A program made the translations under genes and the position numbers. This document shows positions 51,550 through 59,392 of a stretch of DNA of 64,000 nt, piece by piece (the stretch's first letter is position 1; each line of letters begins with the position of its first letter). The notes beneath the pieces were generated by a model, which was not told the origin of the DNA, did not search any database, and saw nothing but the letters and a program-made list of their open reading frames with translations. The stretch covers positions 744,001-808,000 of the forward strand of contig NZ_ATZI01000001.1 of the NCBI RefSeq assembly GCF_000428125.1, given 5' to 3'. The stretch is from Bacteroides graminisolvens DSM 19988 = JCM 15093 (lineage in GTDB: Bacteria; Bacteroidota; Bacteroidia; Bacteroidales; Bacteroidaceae).

Positions 51550-52827
51550 ATGACAAAGGAAATGTTGAGTGATTACAGAATTGTAGAAAACATTAATGAA
51601 TATCTGGTAACTTTAGGAACGGGACAGAGCTTGGCCGATAGTCTGGACCAATTTATTGCCGTAGGCTTGCTGTTGCTGCTGGCATTCTCGGCTAACTTTA
51701 TCTGTCGCACTGTGCTGCTGCATGTGGTGACTAAGTTGGTGAAGAATACGAAAGTAACGTGGGATGATGTTCTGTTTGATAAAAAAGTATTGGTCAACCT
51801 TAGCCGAATGGTGGCTCCGGTACTGATTTATGTGTTGCTTCCGGTGGTTTTCCCGCGTGAACCGGATGTCGTTTCTTTTTTGCAGCGCCTTTGCATGATT
51901 TACATCATTGCCACTTTCTTGCGGTTTATCAATGTTTTCCTTCTGGCTATTTACCATGTCTATAGCGAAAAGGAGCAGTTTAAAGATCGTCCGCTAAAGG
52001 GACTGCTGCAAACGGCTCAGGTTACTCTGTTCTTTATCGGGGGTATCGCTATTGTCAGTATCCTGATGAATAAATCGCCTGCGGTGTTGCTTACCGGACT
52101 GGGTGCATCGGCAGCCATCCTGATGTTGGTGTTCAAGGATAGTATCATGGGATTTGTGTCGGGCATTCAGTTGTCGGCCAACAATATGTTGCGTGTGGGC
52201 GATTGGATTGTGATGTCCAAATATGGAGCCGACGGTACGGTGATTGAGGTGACACTCAATACGGTTAAAGTTCGTAATTGGGATAATACCATTACGACCA
52301 TTCCGCCCTATGCTTTGGTGAGCGATTCGTTTCAAAACTGGCGGGGCATGCAGGAATCGGGTGGCCGACGAGTGAAGCGTTCTATCCGGATTGATATGAA
52401 CAGTGTTAAATTCTGCACGCCTGAAATGCTTGATAAATACCGTAAAATACATCTGCTTGCTGACTACATTGATGAAACGGAACGGGTTGTATCCGAATAC
52501 AATGAAACGCACCACATCGATAACAGTCTGCTGGTCAACGGAAGGAGGCAGACTAACTTAGGGGTTTTCAGAGCTTACCTGAATAATTATCTGAAAAACC
52601 TGGATGCGGTGAATCAGGAGATGACTTGCATGGTGCGACAATTGCAACCAACGGAGCAGGGCATACCGATTGAGTTATACTTTTTTTCTGCTATCAAAGA
52701 GTGGGTGGTTTATGAAAGTATTCAGGCTGATGTGTTTGATCATGTGTTAGCTATCATACCTGAATTTGAACTACGTGTTTTTCAAAATCCTACGGGAAGT
52801 GATTTCAGGGAATTACGCACTAATTGA
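51550..52827 (+). CDS. MscS-family mechanosensitive channel (YbdG-like)
   Basis: A 425-residue inner-membrane channel. About four or five membrane segments precede the conserved MscS core: about 30-52 (FIAVGLLLLLAFSANFICR), 85-103, 115-140, 158-177, and the pore-lining helix ALVLGLGASAAILM-like TGLGASAAILMLVFKDS. The beta-domain follows with VGDWIVMSKYGADGTVIEV and TVKVRNWDNTITTIPPYAL. The FQNWRGMQESGGRRVKRSI segment is typical of the YbdG/YnaI branch. From the first ATG at 51550; a GTG two codons upstream is possible. It starts 10 bp after the DUF4435 stop with no promoter between, so it belongs to that operon. It may simply be an osmotic valve. Confidence 0.9.
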   Translation: MTKEMLSDYRIVENINEYLVTLGTGQSLADSLDQFIAVGLLLLLAFSANFICRTVLLHVVTKLVKNTKVTWDDVLFDKKVLVNLSRMVAPVLIYVLLPVVFPREPDVVSFLQRLCMIYIIATFLRFINVFLLAIYHVYSEKEQFKDRPLKGLLQTAQVTLFFIGGIAIVSILMNKSPAVLLTGLGASAAILMLVFKDSIMGFVSGIQLSANNMLRVGDWIVMSKYGADGTVIEVTLNTVKVRNWDNTITTIPPYALVSDSFQNWRGMQESGGRRVKRSIRIDMNSVKFCTPEMLDKYRKIHLLADYIDETERVVSEYNETHHIDNSLLVNGRRQTNLGVFRAYLNNYLKNLDAVNQEMTCMVRQLQPTEQGIPIELYFFSAIKEWVVYESIQADVFDHVLAIIPEFELRVFQNPTGSDFRELRTN

Positions 52828-52867
52828 TAAAAAAGTATTGCTTGACACCAGATTTAAAATAATGTGC

Positions 52868-52875
52868 TATATTTG
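52868..52875 (+). promoter_or_regulatory. -7 promoter element of the AraC-family gene
   Basis: TATATTTG, 33 bp before the ATG at 52908, separating this gene from the upstream channel operon. Confidence 0.5.
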
Positions 52876-52907
52876 TGACGATAATACTATATTAACCTTC
52901 TATCGAT

Positions 52908-53801
52908 ATGAATGTAGCACAAAACCAGATTATTCGTGAAATTACCCCTTTATCGGACAAAGATTGTTTTTACATCGCGGAGCGGTATAAAACGGAATTT
53001 ACTTATCCGATGCACAGCCATGCTGAATTCGAATTGAACTTTACTGAGAAAGCAGCCGGAGTGCGTCGCATCGTTGGCGATTCGGCTGAGATTATCAGTG
53101 ATTATGACTTGGTGCTGATCACCGGAAAGGATTTGGAACATGTGTGGGAGCAACACGACTGTTGTTCGAAAGAGATTCGTGAAATAACCATTCAGTTCTC
53201 TTCCGATCTGTTTTTCAAGAGCTTCATCAATAAAAACCAGTTTGATTCCATCAGGTCCATGCTGGACCGTGCTCAGAAAGGACTTTGCTTTCCCATGCAG
53301 GCTATTATGAAGGTTTATCCGTTATTGGATACATTGGCCTCTGAAAAACAGGGGTTTTACGCTGTGATCAAGTTTCTCACTATCTTGTATGAATTGTCTC
53401 TGCACAGTGATGAAGCCCGCACGCTGTCAAGTTCTTCTTTTGCTAAGATAGGCATTCACTCTGACAGCCGCCGGGTTCAAAAGGTGCAGGAGTTTATTAA
53501 TGCGCATTACAAAGAGGAAATCAGACTGAATCAGCTTGCCGATATGGTTGGAATGACATCTGTTTCTTTTAGCCGTTTCTTTAAGTTACGAACAGGAAAG
53601 AACTTGTCTGACTACATTATTGATATTCGTTTGGGCTATGCGGCGCGCTTGCTGGTGGACTCAACCATGTCGGTTGCTGAGATTTGTTATGAATGCGGAT
53701 TTAATAATTTGTCGAACTTCAACCGGATATTCAAGAAAAAGAAAGAATGCTCTCCCAAAGAGTTTCGCGATAACTATAGAAAGAAAAAGAAATTAATTTG
53801 A
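52908..53801 (+). CDS. AraC-family transcriptional regulator with cupin domain
   Basis: A 297-residue cytoplasmic regulator. The N-terminal cupin-like sensor (about 15-160) contains TYPMHSHAEFELNF and VLITGKDLEHVWEQHD, consistent with a small-ligand pocket. The C-terminal pair of helix-turn-helix motifs (about 195-293) reads IRLNQLADMVGMTSVSFSRFFK and SVAEICYECGFNNLSNFNRIFK, then the PKEFR end. It is followed by a convergent aldo/keto reductase gene and then the mannan utilisation genes, which have no other regulator in view, so it is the best candidate controller. That link is inferred. Confidence 0.9.
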   Translation: MNVAQNQIIREITPLSDKDCFYIAERYKTEFTYPMHSHAEFELNFTEKAAGVRRIVGDSAEIISDYDLVLITGKDLEHVWEQHDCCSKEIREITIQFSSDLFFKSFINKNQFDSIRSMLDRAQKGLCFPMQAIMKVYPLLDTLASEKQGFYAVIKFLTILYELSLHSDEARTLSSSSFAKIGIHSDSRRVQKVQEFINAHYKEEIRLNQLADMVGMTSVSFSRFFKLRTGKNLSDYIIDIRLGYAARLLVDSTMSVAEICYECGFNNLSNFNRIFKKKKECSPKEFRDNYRKKKKLI

Positions 53802-53816
53802 TTCTGCAAGAAACAG

Positions 53817-53858
53817 GTACGGCTGCATATTCCTAACGAATACATGCAGCCGTACTTA
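53817..53858. terminator. Bidirectional terminator AraC/aldo-keto reductase
   Basis: Perfect 12-bp stem GTACGGCTGCAT (53817-53828) and ATGCAGCCGTAC (53844-53855), followed by TTATTTTC, between convergent genes. Confidence 0.8.
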
Positions 53859-53879
53859 TTTTCTGTGAATTGTGGTTTA

Positions 53880-54884
53880 CTAAAGAATTATCCGATTGAT
53901 CAAACGTAGCTCTTCGGCCGTAAATTGACAATTTTCAAGACCCTTAAGGTTGTCTTTCATCTGTTGAACGGAGCTTGCTCCAATGATGACAGAGGTTACC
54001 AAATCATCTTTCAACACCCAGGCCAATGCCATTTCAGCTAGCGTTTGTCCGCGTTCGAGCGCCATTTTATTGAGTTGCTCAATCTTTTGGAGAACATCAT
54101 TGGTTAGTTGCTCTTTCTTCAAGAATCCGCCCCGCGCTATGCGTGAATCGTCTGGAATACCTTGTAAATAACGGTTGGTGAGCAAGCCTTGTGCCAAAGG
54201 TGAAAAGGCAATGAATCCGCTTCCGTTTTCTTTTGCCTGCTGCAAAATCTGTTCTTGCTCGGGTTCACGGTTGAAAATATTGTATCGCCCTTGGTATAGT
54301 AGGCAACGTACATCTCTCTGCTTAAGGTAATGATAGGCAAACCGAGCTGCTTCATACGGGTATTTTGATATACCCACATAAAGAGCTTTGCCCTGGCGTA
54401 CGATATCGACCAGCGCTTGGAGTGTTTCTTCCAACGGAGTATTCGGATCAAAACGATGAGAATAGAAGATATCAACGTAATCGAGATTCATCCGCTTTAG
54501 ACTCTGGTCCAGACTGCTCATGAGGTATTTGCGCGAACCCCACTCACCATAAGGACCTTGCCACATTTCATGTCCGGCTTTGGTTGAAATGAATAGTTCG
54601 TCACGATAGGGAGCGAATGATTTTTTCATGATTTGCCCGAATGTTTCCTCGGCTGAACCATAAACCGGACCGTAATTATTGGCCAGATCGAAGTGAATAA
54701 TACCGTTATCGAATGCGTAATGCGCCATTTTCTGACTGTTGTCAAATGTATCGACACTCCCGAAATTGTGCCACAATCCCAATGAGATTTCGGGAAGCAA
54801 GATACCACTTTGTCCGCAACGACGGTATTTCATGCCGCTACTATAACGTTCCGGACTGGCTGAGTACACAGTGTCTGTCATCAT
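53880..54884 (-). CDS. Aldo/keto reductase (YghZ-like)
   Basis: NADPH-dependent aldehyde/ketone reductase of the AKR14/YghZ group; E. coli YghZ reduces L-glyceraldehyde 3-phosphate and methylglyoxal. From ATG 54884 it is 334 residues. TIM-barrel marks: GQSGILLPEISLGLWHNFG, catalytic FDLANNYGP (D and Y), STKAGHEMW (K), YVDIFYSHRFD (H), then FIAFSPLAQGLLT, and the cofactor segment SVIIGASSVQQMKDNL. Insert MWQGPYGEWGSRKYL is typical of this group. The longest frame starts at TTG 54917, which lies in the -7 box, so the ATG is chosen. It is divergent from the GH5 mannanase gene; a role in sugar-aldehyde reduction is a guess. Confidence 0.92.
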   Translation of the reverse strand: MMTDTVYSASPERYSSGMKYRRCGQSGILLPEISLGLWHNFGSVDTFDNSQKMAHYAFDNGIIHFDLANNYGPVYGSAEETFGQIMKKSFAPYRDELFISTKAGHEMWQGPYGEWGSRKYLMSSLDQSLKRMNLDYVDIFYSHRFDPNTPLEETLQALVDIVRQGKALYVGISKYPYEAARFAYHYLKQRDVRCLLYQGRYNIFNREPEQEQILQQAKENGSGFIAFSPLAQGLLTNRYLQGIPDDSRIARGGFLKKEQLTNDVLQKIEQLNKMALERGQTLAEMALAWVLKDDLVTSVIIGASSVQQMKDNLKGLENCQFTAEELRLINRIIL

Positions 54885-54914
54885 ATTAAAAATACTTTTG
54901 GGGTTACTATGCGA

Positions 54915-54922
54915 CAAATATA
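54915..54922 (-). promoter_or_regulatory. -7 promoter element of the aldo/keto reductase gene
   Basis: The reverse strand reads TATATTTG, about 30 bp before the ATG at 54884. Confidence 0.5.
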
Positions 54923-54977
54923 GTTATTTGTACAATGAATAGATAAAATAATACAAGATACTTTAACGTAAGAGTAT

Positions 54978-54985
54978 TACTTTTG
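54978..54985 (+). promoter_or_regulatory. -7 promoter element of the GH5-GH27-CE7 operon
   Basis: TACTTTTG, 24 bp before the ATG at 55010. It has the same form as the copies in front of the galactan PUL. Confidence 0.5.
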
Positions 54986-55009
54986 CCATGAAACAAAAAA
55001 TCTGATATT

Positions 55010-56302
55010 ATGGCGAAATTTATTTCACTCTTTATTTCTCTGCTATTTCTATTCACAGGGTGCATGGCGCGCAAGTCAACATCTGCATCTTCTTTCATTC
55101 AAGTCAACGACGGTCATTTTATGAGAGACGGTAAGCCTTATCATTTTGTAGGAGCCAACTTTTGGTATGGTGCTATTTTAGCATCCGAAGGTGAAGGAGG
55201 CAACAGAGACCGTTTGAACAAAGAACTCGATTTTTTAAAAAGCATAGGAGTGGATAACCTGAGAATTCTGGTAGGATCCGATGGTGAAAGAGGAATAACC
55301 GCAAAGGTGGAACCTACGTTACAAATAGCTCCCGGTGTGTATAATGATACTATTTTAGCCGGTTTGGATTATTTGCTGGCTGAAATGAGTAAACGAAAGA
55401 TGGTAGCAGTACTTTACCTGAATAACTCTTGGGAATGGAGTGGAGGATATGGACAATACCTTCAGTGGGCCGGGCATGGTAAAGCGCCGGTACCTGCGGT
55501 CGATGGATGGCCTGCTTATATGGAATACGTGAAACAATATCAAAAATCGGATAGCGCAAAGGCTTTGTTTGCCAATTATGTGAAAGACATCCTTTCGAGA
55601 GTCAATAGGTATACACATATAAAATATGTAGATGATCCGACAATCATGTCTTGGCAGATTGGCAACGAACCGCGCGCTTTTTCCGAGGAAAACAAGGAAC
55701 CTTTTGCTAAATGGATAGCAGAGGTCGCTGCGCTCATTAAGTCGATTGACAGCAATCACCTGGTGTCAACCGGCAGCGAAGGAAAGCACGGTTGCGAGCA
55801 AGATATAAAGTTGTTTGAACAGATTCATGCAGATACCCATATTGATTATATGAACATTCATATCTGGCCGTATAATTGGGGATGGGCTCCAAAAGACAGC
55901 CTGCAAGAGAATTTGGAAAAAGCCAAAGTCAATACCAAGAAATACATCGACGAGCACTTGGTGGTAGCTCGTAAATACAATAAGCCCATAGCTCTGGAGG
56001 AATTTGGGTATCCGCGTGACGGCTTTCAATTTTCAAAGGATGTTACCACTCGGGCACGTGATAGTTATTATCGGTTTATTTTTGATCTGGTAGCCGATAA
56101 AACGGAAGCTTATAAACTGTTGGCCGGCTGTAATTTCTGGGCTTGGGGTGGTTTTGCTAATCCATCTGCAGAACATGTAAACTGGAGAAAAGGAGATGAT
56201 TACACGGGCGATCCGGCTCAGGAAGAGCAGGGGCTGAATTCTGTTTTCGCAACGGACAGTACAGTGACTATAATCAAGGAGGCTAACAATAAATTGAAAT
56301 AA
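55010..56302 (+). CDS. GH5 endo-beta-1,4-mannanase, lipoprotein
   Basis: Hydrolyses internal mannan bonds. It is 430 residues. The lipoprotein signal ends at the cysteine of LFTGC; the following MARKST is basic rather than acidic, so periplasmic-side anchoring is possible. The TIM barrel is close to the GH5_7 mannanases: FVGANFWYGAIL, LRILVGSDGE, LYLNNSWEWSGGYGQYL, acid/base E220 in QIGNEPRAF, and nucleophile E331 in ALEEFGYPRDG. Length fits a single-domain enzyme. The alpha-galactosidase gene follows 18 bp later. The mannan specificity is supported by the subfamily-like motifs and neighbours; other GH5 activities are less likely. Confidence 0.9.
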   Translation: MAKFISLFISLLFLFTGCMARKSTSASSFIQVNDGHFMRDGKPYHFVGANFWYGAILASEGEGGNRDRLNKELDFLKSIGVDNLRILVGSDGERGITAKVEPTLQIAPGVYNDTILAGLDYLLAEMSKRKMVAVLYLNNSWEWSGGYGQYLQWAGHGKAPVPAVDGWPAYMEYVKQYQKSDSAKALFANYVKDILSRVNRYTHIKYVDDPTIMSWQIGNEPRAFSEENKEPFAKWIAEVAALIKSIDSNHLVSTGSEGKHGCEQDIKLFEQIHADTHIDYMNIHIWPYNWGWAPKDSLQENLEKAKVNTKKYIDEHLVVARKYNKPIALEEFGYPRDGFQFSKDVTTRARDSYYRFIFDLVADKTEAYKLLAGCNFWAWGGFANPSAEHVNWRKGDDYTGDPAQEEQGLNSVFATDSTVTIIKEANNKLK

Positions 56303-56320
56303 TCAGATAAACAAAAAAAG

Positions 56321-57541
56321 ATGAAGAAAAAGACATGGATAGCAGTTTTATTGTTCTGCTTGCCCTTAGCTTTAAATGCTCAGAAATTTGAGGGATTGGC
56401 CCAGACACCTCCCATGGGATGGAATAGTTGGAATAAGTTTGCTTGTAATATTGATGAGAATTTGATTAAAACCATTGCCGATGCCATGGTTGAGAGCGGC
56501 TTACGCGACGCCGGGTATGTATATCTTAACTTGGACGACTGCTGGCATGGTGAGAGAGATTCTTTAGGCTTTATTCAGGCTGACCCTCTTAAGTTTCCAT
56601 CTGGCATGAAAGCTCTGGGTGATTACATTCACAGTAAAGGACTCAAATTTGGTATTTACTCAGACGCTGGCCGGAAAACCTGTGGTGGCCGCCCGGGAAG
56701 TTTCGGTCATGAATATCAGGATGCCCTTCAGTATGCCAAATGGGGTGTTGACTATTTGAAATATGATTGGTGTGAAACGGAAGATATCAATCCGGTAGGA
56801 GCTTACAATTTAATGAGGGATGCTTTACGGGCAGCCGGTCGTCCTATACTTTTCAGTATGTGTGAATGGGGACATAGTAAACCTTGGACTTGGGCAAAGG
56901 AAACCGGTCACATGTGGCGCACAACAGGTGATATCTTTAATTGCTTCGATTGCGTAGATCAGCACCCGGGATGGGCTGCTTATGGGGTATTGCAAATTTT
57001 AGATATGCAAAACGGTCTTAGGCAATATGCCGGTCCTGGACATTGGAATGACCCGGATATGTTGGAGGTTGGTAACGGACAAAGTGTGAATGAAGATCGT
57101 GCACATTTCTCTATGTGGAGTATGTTAGCTGCCCCGCTGATTTTGGGAAATGATATTCGCAGCATGTCTCAGCAAACAAAAGATATTTTGATGAATAAAG
57201 AGGTTATTGCTGTAAATCAAGATAAACTGGGTATTCAAGGATTGAAGTTTGCTGCGGAAGATGGTCTTGAATTTTGGTTCAAACCATTGGCTGATAATGA
57301 TTGGGCTTTTTGTGTTTTGAACCGTTCGACAACGGATAAACAGTATGTCATTGACTGGCAGAAGTTTAATTTGTATGATGAGGTTTCGAAGCGCTTTACT
57401 GATTTTGATTCGAAAGTTTACACCATTCGAAATCTTTGGACCAACCAAAATGAAGGAGATACTAAGAAAGTAAGGCCGGTTACTATTCCGGGGCATGACG
57501 TTGTTATGTACCGCTTGTCGGTCGCCAAAAAGAAAAAATAA
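56321..57541 (+). CDS. GH27 alpha-galactosidase
   Basis: Removes alpha-1,6-galactose side chains from galactomannan fragments, probably in the periplasm. It is 406 residues with a type I signal peptide (ending LNAQ). GH27 signatures: TPPMGWNSWNKFACN, YLNLDDCWHG, KFGIYSDAGRKTCGG, nucleophile D149 in DYLKYDWCE, and the acid/base aspartate in HWNDPDMLEVGN. The C-terminal beta-domain (about 310-400) is the usual antiparallel one. The gene is 18 bp after GH5 and 12 bp before the esterase gene. An alpha-N-acetylgalactosaminidase activity is possible within GH27 but unlikely here. Confidence 0.94.
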   Translation: MKKKTWIAVLLFCLPLALNAQKFEGLAQTPPMGWNSWNKFACNIDENLIKTIADAMVESGLRDAGYVYLNLDDCWHGERDSLGFIQADPLKFPSGMKALGDYIHSKGLKFGIYSDAGRKTCGGRPGSFGHEYQDALQYAKWGVDYLKYDWCETEDINPVGAYNLMRDALRAAGRPILFSMCEWGHSKPWTWAKETGHMWRTTGDIFNCFDCVDQHPGWAAYGVLQILDMQNGLRQYAGPGHWNDPDMLEVGNGQSVNEDRAHFSMWSMLAAPLILGNDIRSMSQQTKDILMNKEVIAVNQDKLGIQGLKFAAEDGLEFWFKPLADNDWAFCVLNRSTTDKQYVIDWQKFNLYDEVSKRFTDFDSKVYTIRNLWTNQNEGDTKKVRPVTIPGHDVVMYRLSVAKKKK

Positions 57542-57553
57542 ATTGTAGTTAAC

Positions 57554-58846
57554 ATGGTTCGTAAAATTGTATTTGTTTTGGCAATACTGATTGGGCAAGT
57601 CATATTTAGTACGACTTTTGCTCAGATCAGAGGAAATGAAGTGAGGGTGGTCGTATCTCCCAATCACAATGATTGGCGTTATGCATTGAATGAAAAGTGT
57701 GAATTCACTATACAAGTATTCAAAGCACAGAATTTACTTCAGAATGTGCGAATTGATTATGAATTAGGCCCTGAGATGTATCCTGATGTACAAAAAAAGA
57801 ACATATTATTAAAGGATGGCAAGATACAAGTTTCTTCCTCGCTCAAAAAACCGGGTTTTCTTCGTTGTAAAGTGAAAGCCTATGTAGGTGAACGTGTATA
57901 TGAGGGAATGGCTACGGCCGGCTATGCACCTGAAGAAATAAAAGCTTATACAACAGCTCCTGCCGATTTTGATGCATACTGGGCCAACGCGTTGGCTGAA
58001 TCTAGGAATGTTCCATTAGAGCCTACTATGGAATTAATACCCGAAAGATGTACGGATAAGGTAGATGTGTATCAAGTAAGTTTTCAGAATATAAGATGGG
58101 GTTCGCGAACATACGGTATTTTGTGTATGCCTAAGGCCGGTGGTAAATATCCGGCACTTTTACGTGTGCCGGGTGCCGGTATTCGCCCTTATTATGGTGA
58201 TATAACAACGGCTTCTAAAGGTGCTATTACATTAGAAATAGGAATTCATGGCATTCCTGTAACCATGGAACAAAGCTATTACGATAAGTTATTTAATGGA
58301 GCTTTGTGGAACTATTGGGAAATGAATGCGAATGATAAGGACCGCTTTTATTACAAGCGTGTTGTGGTTGGAGCTTTGCGCGCAGTCGACTTCATTTGCA
58401 GTTTACCCCAGTATAACGGGAAGGCACTTGGTGTAAGTGGTTCCAGTCAAGGTGGAGCCTTGTCTATCATTACCGCTGCACTAGACAAACGGGTTACCTG
58501 CTTGGCTGCGGTGCATCCTGCTATGTGCGACTTTATGGCGGCTCAGTATGATAGAGCCTGTGGATGGCCACATTATTTTTATAAACAAAGCAATCCGGAT
58601 AAGAATCAATTGGAGGTTAGTCGCTATTACGATGCGGTTAATTTTGCTAGCCGATTATCAGTTCCTGCCTGGTTTAGCTGGGGGTATAACGATGATGTTT
58701 GTCCACCTAGTTCTATGTATGCTGCTTATAACTCAGTTCCATCATTTAAAGAATTGCACCCGTATCTTGAAACGGGACACTACTGGTATCAGGAACAATA
58801 CGATGAGTGGAACCAATGGCTTTGGAGGCAGATGGGGTTGAATTAA
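57554..58846 (+). CDS. CE7-type acetyl esterase (AXE1 family)
   Basis: Predicted carbohydrate acetyl esterase that deacetylates mannan or oligomers. It is 430 residues with a signal peptide (ending TTFAQ). An N-terminal beta-domain (about 25-115) precedes the alpha/beta hydrolase domain. That domain has PADFDAYWANALAESR, RWGSRTYGILCMPK, nucleophile S298 in GSSQGGALS, aspartate in WGYNDDVCPPSS, and histidine in ETGHYWYQ. This is the catalytic triad of the AXE1/CE7 family. It is co-directional with and 12 bp after GH27. CE7 members act on varied acetylated sugars and cephalosporin C; mannan is inferred from the neighbours. Confidence 0.88.
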   Translation: MVRKIVFVLAILIGQVIFSTTFAQIRGNEVRVVVSPNHNDWRYALNEKCEFTIQVFKAQNLLQNVRIDYELGPEMYPDVQKKNILLKDGKIQVSSSLKKPGFLRCKVKAYVGERVYEGMATAGYAPEEIKAYTTAPADFDAYWANALAESRNVPLEPTMELIPERCTDKVDVYQVSFQNIRWGSRTYGILCMPKAGGKYPALLRVPGAGIRPYYGDITTASKGAITLEIGIHGIPVTMEQSYYDKLFNGALWNYWEMNANDKDRFYYKRVVVGALRAVDFICSLPQYNGKALGVSGSSQGGALSIITAALDKRVTCLAAVHPAMCDFMAAQYDRACGWPHYFYKQSNPDKNQLEVSRYYDAVNFASRLSVPAWFSWGYNDDVCPPSSMYAAYNSVPSFKELHPYLETGHYWYQEQYDEWNQWLWRQMGLN

Positions 58847-59392
58847 TCTCATCGACTGTTTATAAAGTATTGGTTTATGATAAAATTGTATTTGTTAGGA
58901 TGTTTTAGCTTATTTACTTTTGTATCGTAAATATGTATGTCTTGTGATTGAAGCAAATTAATATGTATTTTTCTTTTTAGATAGATGCATGCTATTACTT
59001 TTATTTAATATCTAATAGACATATTTGTTGTATTTATGTATAAATATTGGTGTTTTGATATTATTCTATTCTTAGATATTTGATTTCAGTAATTCAGGGA
59101 ATAAAAATCTTAAAAAAGGTTATACTTATATATAATTGTGTATTTTTGTTTTTTGAAGAGAAATAATATTTCTTAGCTTAGTTAATCTAGGAGAATAGTA
59201 GATGAATTGTCCTTTGTTAATGTTATTATAAACTTAAATTTAAATGCATGAAAAAAAGTTGGAAAACTCCTTAGTAGAATAGAAGTAGGGGGATACTCTT
59301 CTGTTCTAAGTTCTAACAGACACTATTATCTAATCAGTAATTTGACTATTATTTAATGAATAGTCGTTTAATCTTTTAATACTTTTAAAAGC
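58847..59392. other. 546-bp intergenic region before the second susC
   Basis: AT-rich, no gene. A candidate -7 box lies at 59141-59148, implying a leader of about 240 nt. The leader has two hairpins: AGAATAGAAG / CTTCTGTTCT (59276-59285 / 59298-59307, one G-T pair) and GACTATT / AATAGTC (59344-59350 / 59359-59365). The esterase gene has no clear terminator, so read-through is possible. Confidence 0.5.
59141..59148 (+). promoter_or_regulatory. Candidate -7 promoter element of the mannan susC gene
   Basis: TATTTTTG matches TAnnTTTG, about 245 bp upstream of the ATG. In such AT-rich DNA a chance match is possible. Confidence 0.35.

Noticed and set aside
54885..54917. Longer start of the aldo/keto reductase from TTG 54917
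   Set aside because: It overlaps a -7 box; the ATG at 54884 leaves an intact family N-terminus.
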